Source of the DNA: Candidatus Competibacteraceae bacterium
Lineage (GTDB): Bacteria > Pseudomonadota > Gammaproteobacteria > Competibacterales > Competibacteraceae
Assembly (NCBI GenBank): GCA_003527885.1
Contig: DPWB01000403.1
Location: 1-13,735 of the forward strand
Direction of reading: 5' to 3'
Length of the DNA: 13,735 nucleotides
Of this stretch, positions 1-6,369 are shown one piece after another; position 1 is the first letter of the stretch, and each line of letters begins with the position of its first letter. The notes below the pieces were generated by a model, which was given only the letters and a program-made list of their open reading frames with translations, was not told the DNA's origin and searched no databases. The position numbers and the translations under genes were made by a program.

Positions 1-1640
1 TCGTTGTCCTGACAGTAGGCATTGTTGTTGCCGCGCTGGCTGCGGCCGAATTCATCGCCGGCCAGCAGCATGGGGGTGCCTTGCGACAGCAGCAAGGTCG
101 CCAGCAGGTTGCGGCGCTGGCGCTGGCGGATTTTCTGGATGGCCGGGTCGTTGCTCGGCCCCTCGGCGCCGTGATTGTTGCTGAAATTGTAGGGGTGGCC
201 GTCCCGGTTTTGTTCGCCGTTGGCCTCGTTGTGGCGGTCGTTATAGCTGACCAGATCGGCCAGGGTGAAGCCGTCGTGGCTGGCGACGTAGTTGATAGAA
301 GCCCACGGGCGGCGGCGGTCGTGCTCGAACAGGTCGCTGGACGCCAGCAGGTTGGGCGCCAGCTTCGCCAGCATACCGTCGTCACCGCGCCAGAACCGGC
401 GGGTGGTGTCGCGAAAGCGATCGTTCCATTCGGCGGTGCCGGCCGGAAACCCGCCGAGCTGATAGCCGCCCGGACCGATATCCCAGGGTTCGGCGATCAC
501 CTTGACCGCCGCGAAGGCGGGTTCTTGTCGGATCGCGTCGAAAAATCCTCCCCGGCGGTCGTAGCCGTGTTCTTCGCGGCCCAAAGTCACCGCCAGATCG
601 AAGCGGAAGCCATCGACATGCATCTCATCGACCCAGTAGCGCAAGCTGTCCATCACCATCTGCAAAACCCGCGGATGGGTGATGTTGAGCGTATTACCGC
701 AGCCGGTGTCGTTGATGTAAAAGCGGCGGTTGTCGGGGTGGAGACGGTAGTAGGAAGCGTTGTCGATACCCCGGAAGCTGAGGGTCGGTCCCAGCTCGTT
801 GCCTTCCGCGGTGTGGTTGTAAACCACGTCCAGCAGCACTTCGATCCCGGCATCGTGCAGGTGTTTGACCATGGTTTTAAATTCGGCCAGCTCGCCGCTG
901 CTCAAGTAACGGGGTTCGGGCGCAAAAAAGCACAGCGTGTTGTAGCCCCAGTAATTGCGCAAGCCGCGATCGGCCAAAAAGCGGTCGTCCACGAAGGCGT
1001 GCACCGGCATCAACTCGACGGAGGTGATGCCGAGCGCTTTGAGGTACTTGATGATTTCGGGGTGCGACAGGCCGGCAAAGGTGCCGCGCGAGTGGTGGGG
1101 GATGCCCTCGTGGCGGATGGTGAAGCCGCGGGGGTGCGTTTCATAAACCAGCGTTTTCGACCAGGGGATTTCGGGCGGCCGATCTCCCTCCCAATTGAAA
1201 CTGGTGTCCACGACCACGCATTTCAACATTTCGCGGCTGTTATCGCGATTGTCGAACGACAGGTCGGCTTTCGGGTCTCCGACGCGATAGCCGCAGTGTT
1301 CGTCGCGCAGATGCAGCACGCCGTAGAACTGGCGGGCGTAGGGGTCGAGCAGCAACTTGTGGTGGTTGAAGCGGTGGCCGAGCTGGGGTTGGTAAGGCCC
1401 GGAAACCCGATAGCCGTAAAGGGTGCCCGGCCACAAGCCGGGGATATAGCCGTGCCAGATTTGGTCGGTGTTTTCAGGAAGCGCCAAGCGTTCGATCTCA
1501 CGCTGGCCCGAGGAGTCGAACAAACACAGTTCGACTTTTTCGGCGTGGGCGGAAAAGAGCGCGAAGTTGACGCCCTTGCCGTCCCAGGTCGCACCGAGCG
1601 GATACGCTTTGCCAGGCCATACACGTGCGCGTGATAACAT
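1..1640 (-). CDS. glgX: Glycogen debranching enzyme GlgX (GH13 isoamylase type), C-terminus cut by window edge
   Basis: Hydrolyses alpha-1,6 branches of glycogen or phosphorylase limit dextrin in the cytoplasm. About 546 residues are present and the remaining C-terminus lies beyond position 1; the family is usually about 650-720 residues. An N-terminal CBM48-like segment (about 10-100) is followed by a GH13 barrel. Catalytic residues visible are the nucleophile Asp348 in DGFRFD, the acid/base Glu384 in IAEPWDIG, and Asp456 in SHDGFTL; DVVYNHT is near 271-277. The last visible residues, NNAYCQDN, are typical of the family. The ATG at 1640 is chosen because MLSRARVWPGKAYPLGATWDG gives the normal GlgX N-terminus, with AGGAA about 10 bases upstream. 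It is the last gene of the minus-strand group, 184 bp after the Tus-like gene, so it may have its own promoter. No internal disruption was seen. Confidence 0.95.
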   Translation of the reverse strand, partial: MLSRARVWPGKAYPLGATWDGKGVNFALFSAHAEKVELCLFDSSGQREIERLALPENTDQIWHGYIPGLWPGTLYGYRVSGPYQPQLGHRFNHHKLLLDPYARQFYGVLHLRDEHCGYRVGDPKADLSFDNRDNSREMLKCVVVDTSFNWEGDRPPEIPWSKTLVYETHPRGFTIRHEGIPHHSRGTFAGLSHPEIIKYLKALGITSVELMPVHAFVDDRFLADRGLRNYWGYNTLCFFAPEPRYLSSGELAEFKTMVKHLHDAGIEVLLDVVYNHTAEGNELGPTLSFRGIDNASYYRLHPDNRRFYINDTGCGNTLNITHPRVLQMVMDSLRYWVDEMHVDGFRFDLAVTLGREEHGYDRRGGFFDAIRQEPAFAAVKVIAEPWDIGPGGYQLGGFPAGTAEWNDRFRDTTRRFWRGDDGMLAKLAPNLLASSDLFEHDRRRPWASINYVASHDGFTLADLVSYNDRHNEANGEQNRDGHPYNFSNNHGAEGPSNDPAIQKIRQRQRRNLLATLLLSQGTPMLLAGDEFGRSQRGNNNAYCQDN

Positions 1641-1824
1641 TTTCTGGGTTCCTGATGAACGGTTTTTTTTGGAATAGAGCGACCTTAAAATATAGCGCGC
1701 GCAAATCGATAAAACCGCGCCCGGCAGATGATTTAGATTATTATCAATAGAATCCATTTCATAAAATATGCTAGCGGTCTTTTTCGGTTTTTATACCATC
1801 ATCTTAATTTTGCTACCGGATCGC
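1641..1824 (-). promoter_or_regulatory. AT-rich intergenic region upstream of glgX with a candidate -10 box
   Basis: This 184-bp gap between the Tus-like gene and glgX is much more AT-rich than the coding DNA around it. On the minus strand a TATATT hexamer (1694 to 1689) could be a -10 box for glgX, giving a leader of roughly 40 bases, but no good -35 is visible at normal spacing. The leader also carries a run of eight A residues (minus strand, about 1663-1670). No convincing terminator follows the Tus-like gene, so read-through into glgX is possible. No ORF of note is contained here. Confidence 0.35.
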
Positions 1825-2727
1825 TCAGCGGTAAGGCGCACGATAGCGATGGACGCGCACCGACGGAAGCAAGGGTTCATCCTCGATGCGTACATCGGCC
1901 CGTCGGAGCCGAGGGGCGAGCGGTGGTTCGGGGGCTACCGGCACGAATTCAGGCAGCGCTTGGCCGGGTTGCAACGGTATCAAGATCGGCAGCGGCGCTT
2001 GCATGAGGCGGCGGCGCACACCCGACCCGCCCTCGATCGCAAAGACGAGATTGGCGCGCAGGTGAGGGCAAACGCCGCGGACCCGCGCCAGTATCTCATC
2101 GCCGCCCATCTGGGCGAGCCGCTGTAATTCCAAAATGGTTTGCGGCGTCTCGACCCGTTGCTCCAGCAGCCGGCGAGCCGTGGCCTGGCTGGTGCGCTGG
2201 ATCACCCGCCCTTGCTTGGACCAAGTAAAACCGATTTTTAGGGGACGCTGATCAAGCAGCGGGATATGCCGGTAGGCTTGTTTGAGGTTCAAGCGGGCGG
2301 CTCCCATGCGGCGCATGGCGACCGCCAGCGTTTCCTGACGGCGGTGCAGATCGGTCATGGCCGCCCGCATTTCAGGTCGCGCCAAGGACTTGAGGGCCAA
2401 CACCGCCGCCTTGAAGCGATCCTTGGCCGCATTGCAGGCAGAGGCGGCCAGGAGCGTTTCCCGGCCGGCGCCGACGATGCCGGGGCAGGTGAGGGTTTCC
2501 CGGCCATCCCGCGCCTCTTCGTACCAAAGCGCCCGATAGAGCTGAATCGCCTTGAAGCGCATGTCGGCGGCGTCTTGCATCTCGGCTTCGGTGCGCGACA
2601 CCCAGGCGGCCAGCGTGGCGTCGCGACGGATGCGGGCGCAGCATTCATCCAGATGTCCTAGCAAGCTATCGTAACTGGCCAGTAGTTCGGCCCTCAGCAG
2701 GACCGTTGATGGGGTAGGGGCCGGCAT
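1825..2727 (-). CDS. tus: Tus-like DNA replication terminus site-binding protein
   Basis: Probable member of the Tus/Ter-binding family. E. coli Tus is a monomer that binds Ter DNA and stops DnaB helicase in one direction. By eye, against remembered E. coli Tus, three blocks align in order: CPGIV (81-85) with a following N..K..F pattern matches LPGVL and its helix; AYRHIPLL (151-158) plus IGFTWSK (165-171) matches AYRTLTVL plus LRFGWANK; and LLPSVRVHRY (286-295) matches LIIPRLHLYV. Length from this start is 300 residues against 309 in E. coli. ATG 2727 is preferred over in-frame ATGs at 2796 and 2742 because GGAG (2740-2737) sits 9 bases upstream and the predicted promoter lies between the longer start and this one. 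The residue matching E. coli His144, of the cytosine-lock pocket, appears to be Met, so locking may differ. The gene sits between cysB and glgX, an unexpected place. A different helical DNA-binding protein remains possible. Confidence 0.72.
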   Translation of the reverse strand: MPAPTPSTVLLRAELLASYDSLLGHLDECCARIRRDATLAAWVSRTEAEMQDAADMRFKAIQLYRALWYEEARDGRETLTCPGIVGAGRETLLAASACNAAKDRFKAAVLALKSLARPEMRAAMTDLHRRQETLAVAMRRMGAARLNLKQAYRHIPLLDQRPLKIGFTWSKQGRVIQRTSQATARRLLEQRVETPQTILELQRLAQMGGDEILARVRGVCPHLRANLVFAIEGGSGVRRRLMQAPLPILIPLQPGQALPEFVPVAPEPPLAPRLRRADVRIEDEPLLPSVRVHRYRAPYR

Positions 2728-2736
2728 GATGGTTCG

Positions 2737-2740
2737 CTCC
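2737..2740 (-). promoter_or_regulatory. Ribosome binding site deciding the Tus-like start
   Basis: GGAG followed by nine bases and the ATG at 2727. An upstream in-frame ATG at 2742 would lie only a few bases after the predicted transcription start, and the one at 2796 lies upstream of the predicted promoter, so this site supports the shorter start. Confidence 0.5.
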
Positions 2741-2755
2741 ATTGCGTCAGCTCTT

Positions 2756-2783
2756 ATTATATCATCACCTTTAGTATAACCAA
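2756..2783 (-). promoter_or_regulatory. Sigma70-type promoter for the Tus-like gene
   Basis: On the minus strand a perfect TATAAT -10 (2761 to 2756) is preceded, after a 16-base spacer, by TTGGTT (2783 to 2778), a partial match to TTGACA. Transcription would start near 2749, leaving a leader of about 22 bases before the ATG at 2727. It lies just after the cysB stop (2800), so the gene can be expressed independently of cysB. It is the best promoter match noticed in the window. Confidence 0.6.
2769..2782 (-). promoter_or_regulatory. Ter-like sequence overlapping the Tus-like gene's promoter
   Basis: Minus-strand TGGTTATACTAAAG compared without gaps to the E. coli TerB core TGTTGTAACTAAAG agrees at 10 of 14 positions, including the run ACTAAAG. 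It covers the -35 and part of the spacer of the predicted promoter. In E. coli, TerB lies next to tus and Tus represses its own gene, so the placement is what autoregulation would predict. The segment also forms a partial dyad (CTTTTG and CTAAAG). It is short and AT-rich, and the binding preference of this homolog is unknown. Confidence 0.3.
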
Positions 2784-2799
2784 AAGCATCACCCAAAAC

Positions 2800-3774
2800 T
2801 CACCTAACCGGCAACTCAAGCCCTTCAAAAACCTCGGCGATTTCCTCGGCAGACTGCAACCGCTCGACGGCACGCACGCGCTCGCGTTGCAGATGCCCAG
2901 AAAAAAGCTCCATAAAATCATACATATAACGGCGCAAGAACATACCGCGCCTGAAACCGATTTTCGTGATGCTGGACGGGAACAGATGGCTGGCATCCAA
3001 TCGCACCAAATCCTGATCCTGCTTGGGATCGTAGGCCATTCCGGCCACGATCCCGACGCCCATCCCCAAGCGGACATAGGTTTTGATCACATCCGCGTCG
3101 GTCGCGGTAAAAGCCACGCTCGGCTTCAAATGCGCGCCGCGGAACGCCTCGTCCAGCTGCGAGCGTCCGGTAAAGCCAAAGACATAAGTCACCAGCGGGT
3201 ATTGCGCCACATCATGCAACGTCAAACGCTCCACCCGAGTCAGCGGATGACCGGTAGGGACCAGCACGCAGCGGTGCCACACGTAGCAGGGCATCATAAC
3301 CAAATTTCCAAACAGCTCCGGGGATTCGGTGGCGATCGCGAAATCGACTTCACCCGATTGCACCAGTTCGGAGATCTGCGCTGGCGAGCCCTGGTGCACT
3401 TGCAGGTTGACCGCCGGATAGCGCTCCCGAAACGCCTTGATGATGGGCGGCAGCGCGTAACGGGCCTGGGTGTGGGTAGTGGCCAGCGACAAGCTGCCGC
3501 GGCGGTCGTCGCGATACTCCTCGGCCAAAATCTGGATGTTGTTGACTTCGCGCAAAATAGTTTCAGCCTTCAGTATAATCTGCTGCCCGATAGAGGTGAT
3601 TTCGGTCAAGTGCTTGCCGTTACGGTTGAACAGCTCTACACCCAGTTCTTCTTCCAGCAGGCGCAACTGTTTGCTGATACCCGGCTGAGAGGTATACAAA
3701 CTCTCCGCTGCGGCGGAAATGTTCAGGTTATTACGGACGATCGCCGTCAGATAGCGCAGTTGCTGCAATTTCAC
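2800..3774 (-). CDS. cysB: LysR-type transcriptional regulator CysB
   Basis: Cytoplasmic LysR-family regulator that in known bacteria activates sulfate uptake and cysteine synthesis genes in response to N-acetylserine. It has an N-terminal winged helix-turn-helix (about 1-60, with SAAAESLYTSQPGISKQLRLL) and a periplasmic-binding-like effector domain (about 90-300). The GTG start at 3774 has GGAG nine bases upstream and gives 324 residues, the length of E. coli CysB. With this start the ligand residues fall exactly as in E. coli: Thr100, Thr102 and Gln103 in TTHTQ, Thr149, and Thr202 in FGFTG. A TTG at 3789 would add five residues (MEWLS) and is less likely. The gene is in the same direction as glgB upstream and the Tus-like gene downstream. 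No cys biosynthetic genes are nearby. CysB identity rather than the related Cbl is favoured by length and residue match. Confidence 0.93.
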   Translation of the reverse strand: MKLQQLRYLTAIVRNNLNISAAAESLYTSQPGISKQLRLLEEELGVELFNRNGKHLTEITSIGQQIILKAETILREVNNIQILAEEYRDDRRGSLSLATTHTQARYALPPIIKAFRERYPAVNLQVHQGSPAQISELVQSGEVDFAIATESPELFGNLVMMPCYVWHRCVLVPTGHPLTRVERLTLHDVAQYPLVTYVFGFTGRSQLDEAFRGAHLKPSVAFTATDADVIKTYVRLGMGVGIVAGMAYDPKQDQDLVRLDASHLFPSSITKIGFRRGMFLRRYMYDFMELFSGHLQRERVRAVERLQSAEEIAEVFEGLELPVR

Positions 3775-3932
3775 GGATAGCCACTCCAAGCGGAAACATG
3801 GTGGCCACTTACCAAGTTACCGCCGCCCAAAGCGTCGAAACCGGCCGTTTGACCATCGCGCAACGCGCGCCCGGCGGCCTCCCGCAAAGACACGCCGCCG
3901 CCTTCCAAGACCGGCCCGGCCCGTTCAGCCAT
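3771..3932 (-). CDS. Possible small ORF (53 codons) bridging glgB and cysB
   Basis: The gap between the glgB stop and the cysB start is open in one minus-strand frame. It begins at an ATG (3932) that overlaps the last eight bases of glgB and is preceded by GAGGGGG at a suitable distance. It ends at a TGA (3773-3771) that overlaps the cysB GTG in a GTGA four-base overlap. The predicted product begins MAERAGPVLEGGGVSLREAA and is rich in Gly and Ala; no domain is recognised. The overlaps at both ends look like translational coupling, but stop codons are scarce in GC-rich DNA, so this could be a chance open frame or simply the cysB leader. Confidence 0.25.
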   Translation of the reverse strand: MAERAGPVLEGGGVSLREAAGRALRDGQTAGFDALGGGNLVSGHHVSAWSGYP

Positions 3933-6165
3933 CGCCGTCCCCCTCGAACATCTCGAACCGAACGGGGGTCAACACCAGCCCGGTCAGAGGGGGCAAGTTC
4001 ACCAGCAGGGAGCACGGTTGTCCCATGTGAAAAACCGGGAGGGCGCAGATTTCGCCATTGATTCCACCGCCACCCCCGTAGCGGGCCGCATCGGAATTCA
4101 ACGCTTCCTTGTAGGGTCCGGGCAGCGGCACACCCACGCGATAACCGGTGCGGGCGGTGGCGGCGAAATTGAAAACGATCACGGCTTGGTGCTCGCCACT
4201 CCGGCGCAGGTAGACGATCACCGACTGAGCGGGATCGTGGCAATCCAGCCATTCGAAGCCTTCCTGGAAAAACTCGCAAGCGTGCAAGCTGGCCAGAGAC
4301 CGGTACAGACCATTGAGATCGCGGACCAGCGCCTGAACGCCGCGACACTCCATTTGTTCCAGCGAGGACCAATCCAGCACTCCGGCAAAATCCCATTCCT
4401 GTCCCTGAGCGAATTCATTACCCATGAACAGAAATTTCTTTCCGGGGTAAGTCCACAGATACAAATAAAGCAGGCGCAGGTTCGCAAAACGCTGGCGCCG
4501 GTCTCCCGGCATCCGCGCCAGCAGCGACCCTTTGCCGTGGACCACCTCGTCGTGAGACAGCGGCAGCATGAAATTCTCGGTAAACGCATAAAGAAGCCCA
4601 AACGTCAGCAGTTCCTGGTGGTGGCGGCGCAAAGCGGGATCGAGGGTCAGATATTCCAGGGTGTCGTGCATCCAGCCCATGTTCCATTTCATCCCGAAGC
4701 CGAGCCCCCCCATCCAGGCGGGCCGGGTCACCAACGGCCAAGCGGTGGATTCTTCGGCGATCATCAGCACGCCCTGATAGCGGCGGTGAATGAATTCGTT
4801 CAGCTCGCGCAAGAAGGCGGCCGCTTCCAGATTTTCGTTGCCCCCGAAGGGGTTGGGCCGCCATTCGCCGGACTCGCGGGCGTAATCCAAATACAGCATT
4901 GAGGCGACAGCATCCACCCGCAGGCCGTCCAGATGGTATTCCTCCAGCCAGAAACAAGCGCTCGCCAGCAAGAAATTCTTCACCTGAGTGCGGTTGTAAT
5001 TGAAAACCAGCGTGCCCCAACCGCGATGCTCGCGCCGGGTCGGGTCTTCATACTCGTAAAGGCAGGTGCCATCGAAACAGGCCAGACCGTGGGCATCCTT
5101 GGGAAAATGGCCGGGCACCCAATCCAGAATGACCCCGATACCCGCTTGGTGGCAGTAATCCACAAACCAGCGAAAATCGTTCGCCGCGCCGTGGCGGCTG
5201 GTCGGCGCGAAGTAGCCGGTGGTCTGGTAGCCCCAAGAGGCATCCAGCGGATGCTCGGTGACCGGCATCAGCTCGATGTGGGTGAAGCCCAGCGAACTGA
5301 CGTAAGCGACCAGCCGCCGGGCCAACTCCTGGTAGGACAGATAATCGCCGGCTCCATCCCGCTGCCATGAAGCCAAATGAACCTCGTAGACGGAAAGCGG
5401 CGTCTGCGACCAGTTTTGATGCCGCCGGCGCATCATCCAACTTTCATCGTGCCAGGAATAGGCGGCATTGTCGGCGACGATCGAGGAAACCTCCGGCCGC
5501 CGTTCGAACAGGCGGCCGTAAGGATCGCTCTTGCGCAACAAAGCGCCGGTTTCCCGGACGCGGATTTCAAACTGGTAGCGCAGCCCCGCCGTCAGGCCGG
5601 GGACGAACAACTCCCACACATGGCCGCGCCGGCGCAGGGGATGGCACAGGCCCTGCCAAGCGTTGAAATCGCCCACCACGCTGACCCGTTCGGCGTTGGG
5701 GGCCCAGACCGAAAACAGGACGCCGGCGATGCCGTCCACCCAGCGCGGGTGGGCCCCCATCATCCGGTAGGCGTGGAGGTGGCGACCCTCGTTGAACAAA
5801 TGCAAGTCGTACAAGGTCAACTGGGGGGAAAAGGAATAAGGGTCGTGCATCGCGAACTGACGGCCATCGGCGGTGGTCCAGGCCAGTTGGTAATGCGGGG
5901 CCAAGGAACTCACCTTCCCTTGCCATTCAAACAGATCGGTTTCCGCCACACGCTGCAGGGGTTGGCCGACATCGACCAGATAGACCTGTCGGGCGCCCGG
6001 CCAAAACGCGCGAATGACGACCCGCTCCGCGCGACCGTGGCGGCCGAGCACCCCGAAGGGATCGGGGTGGCGTCCTTCGCCCAGTAAAACGGCGTCAGCG
6101 ATGATCTGTTCGCCGGCCGTTCGCGCTGGCGTCGGGCTATCGCCGCCGGGTTCGGAGTCGGCCAT
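3925..6165 (-). CDS. glgB: 1,4-alpha-glucan branching enzyme GlgB
   Basis: Cytoplasmic enzyme that transfers alpha-1,4 glucan segments to make alpha-1,6 branches in glycogen. At 746 residues it is the long bacterial form, with an N1 region (about 20-130), a CBM48 domain (about 135-240, including FSVWAPNAERVSVVGDFNAW), a GH13 barrel (about 255-620) and a C-terminal beta domain. The catalytic triad is visible: nucleophile Asp418 in DGLRVDAV, acid/base Glu471 in MIAEEST, and Asp539 in LSHDEVVHGKGSL. The start at 6165 has GGGAGGA at a rather long spacing of 12 bases; no better in-frame start was found. It is divergent from glgC across 204 bp and is first in the minus-strand group. The C-terminus (LPPLTGLVLTPVRFEMFEGDGDG) extends slightly past the usual end but looks intact. 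Confidence 0.97.
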   Translation of the reverse strand: MADSEPGGDSPTPARTAGEQIIADAVLLGEGRHPDPFGVLGRHGRAERVVIRAFWPGARQVYLVDVGQPLQRVAETDLFEWQGKVSSLAPHYQLAWTTADGRQFAMHDPYSFSPQLTLYDLHLFNEGRHLHAYRMMGAHPRWVDGIAGVLFSVWAPNAERVSVVGDFNAWQGLCHPLRRRGHVWELFVPGLTAGLRYQFEIRVRETGALLRKSDPYGRLFERRPEVSSIVADNAAYSWHDESWMMRRRHQNWSQTPLSVYEVHLASWQRDGAGDYLSYQELARRLVAYVSSLGFTHIELMPVTEHPLDASWGYQTTGYFAPTSRHGAANDFRWFVDYCHQAGIGVILDWVPGHFPKDAHGLACFDGTCLYEYEDPTRREHRGWGTLVFNYNRTQVKNFLLASACFWLEEYHLDGLRVDAVASMLYLDYARESGEWRPNPFGGNENLEAAAFLRELNEFIHRRYQGVLMIAEESTAWPLVTRPAWMGGLGFGMKWNMGWMHDTLEYLTLDPALRRHHQELLTFGLLYAFTENFMLPLSHDEVVHGKGSLLARMPGDRRQRFANLRLLYLYLWTYPGKKFLFMGNEFAQGQEWDFAGVLDWSSLEQMECRGVQALVRDLNGLYRSLASLHACEFFQEGFEWLDCHDPAQSVIVYLRRSGEHQAVIVFNFAATARTGYRVGVPLPGPYKEALNSDAARYGGGGGINGEICALPVFHMGQPCSLLVNLPPLTGLVLTPVRFEMFEGDGDG

Positions 6166-6369
6166 CAGAAAAACCGGTCCTCCCGGACGCCGGGGTACTC
6201 CGGGTCGGCGCGGGCGCTGTGAGTGGCAATAGGCTGCATCCGGAATACTATATTTAGGTTATAACATCGGGTCTGGGCATCCGGCCGGTGCCGGGCGTCC
6301 GGCGGGTCGTCGATCCAGCCGTCCGAACCCGAACTTGGGAAAATCATAGCAAAGAGGGATATCAAACGC
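6166..6369. promoter_or_regulatory. Divergent glgB/glgC promoter region
   Basis: This 204-bp gap separates the two outward-facing glycogen gene groups and probably holds both promoters. An AT-rich island at about 6241-6267 stands out from GC-rich flanks. It contains TATAGT on the minus strand (6252 to 6247) as a possible glgB -10 and TATAAC on the plus strand (6260-6265) as a possible glgC -10. Neither has a recognisable -35 at 16-18 bases, so an activator may be needed. The likely glgC ribosome binding site is GAGGG at 6354-6358. GC-rich repeats of CCGG at about 6280-6306 could fold in the glgC leader. No ORF or known riboswitch was recognised. Confidence 0.55.
6252..6267 (-). promoter_or_regulatory. 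Second Ter-like sequence, in the glgB/glgC promoter island
   Basis: Minus-strand ATGTTATAACCTAAAT resembles the E. coli Ter core ATGTTGTAACTAAA, with one G-to-A difference and one extra C. Without a gap, the ten-base core ATGTTGTAAC matches at nine positions. It includes the palindrome GTTATAAC (6258-6265). It lies in non-coding DNA, so the match is not forced by codons. The inserted base changes helical spacing and the island is AT-rich, so chance resemblance to overlapping -10 boxes is a real alternative. Confidence 0.25.

Noticed and set aside
821..835. Palindrome GTGGTTGTAAACCAC in glgX
   Set aside because: It encodes the conserved VVYNH motif of GH13 enzymes; the symmetry follows from the codons and need not be an operator.
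81..1634. Long plus-strand open frame of 517 codons
   Set aside because: It is antisense to glgX, whose frame on the minus strand contains all catalytic motifs; the plus-strand frame is open only because of GC-rich codon use.
2728..2796. N-terminal extension of the Tus-like protein starting at 2796 (MGDAFGYTKGDD...)
   Set aside because: The segment contains a good promoter (TATAAT with an upstream partial -35), and a ribosome binding site supports the start at 2727.
4991..5006. Ter-like GGTTGTAATTGAAAA within glgB
   Set aside because: It is the antisense of the conserved FNYN residues of GlgB (Tyr-Asn codons TAC AAC read as GTTGTA), so codon constraint explains it.
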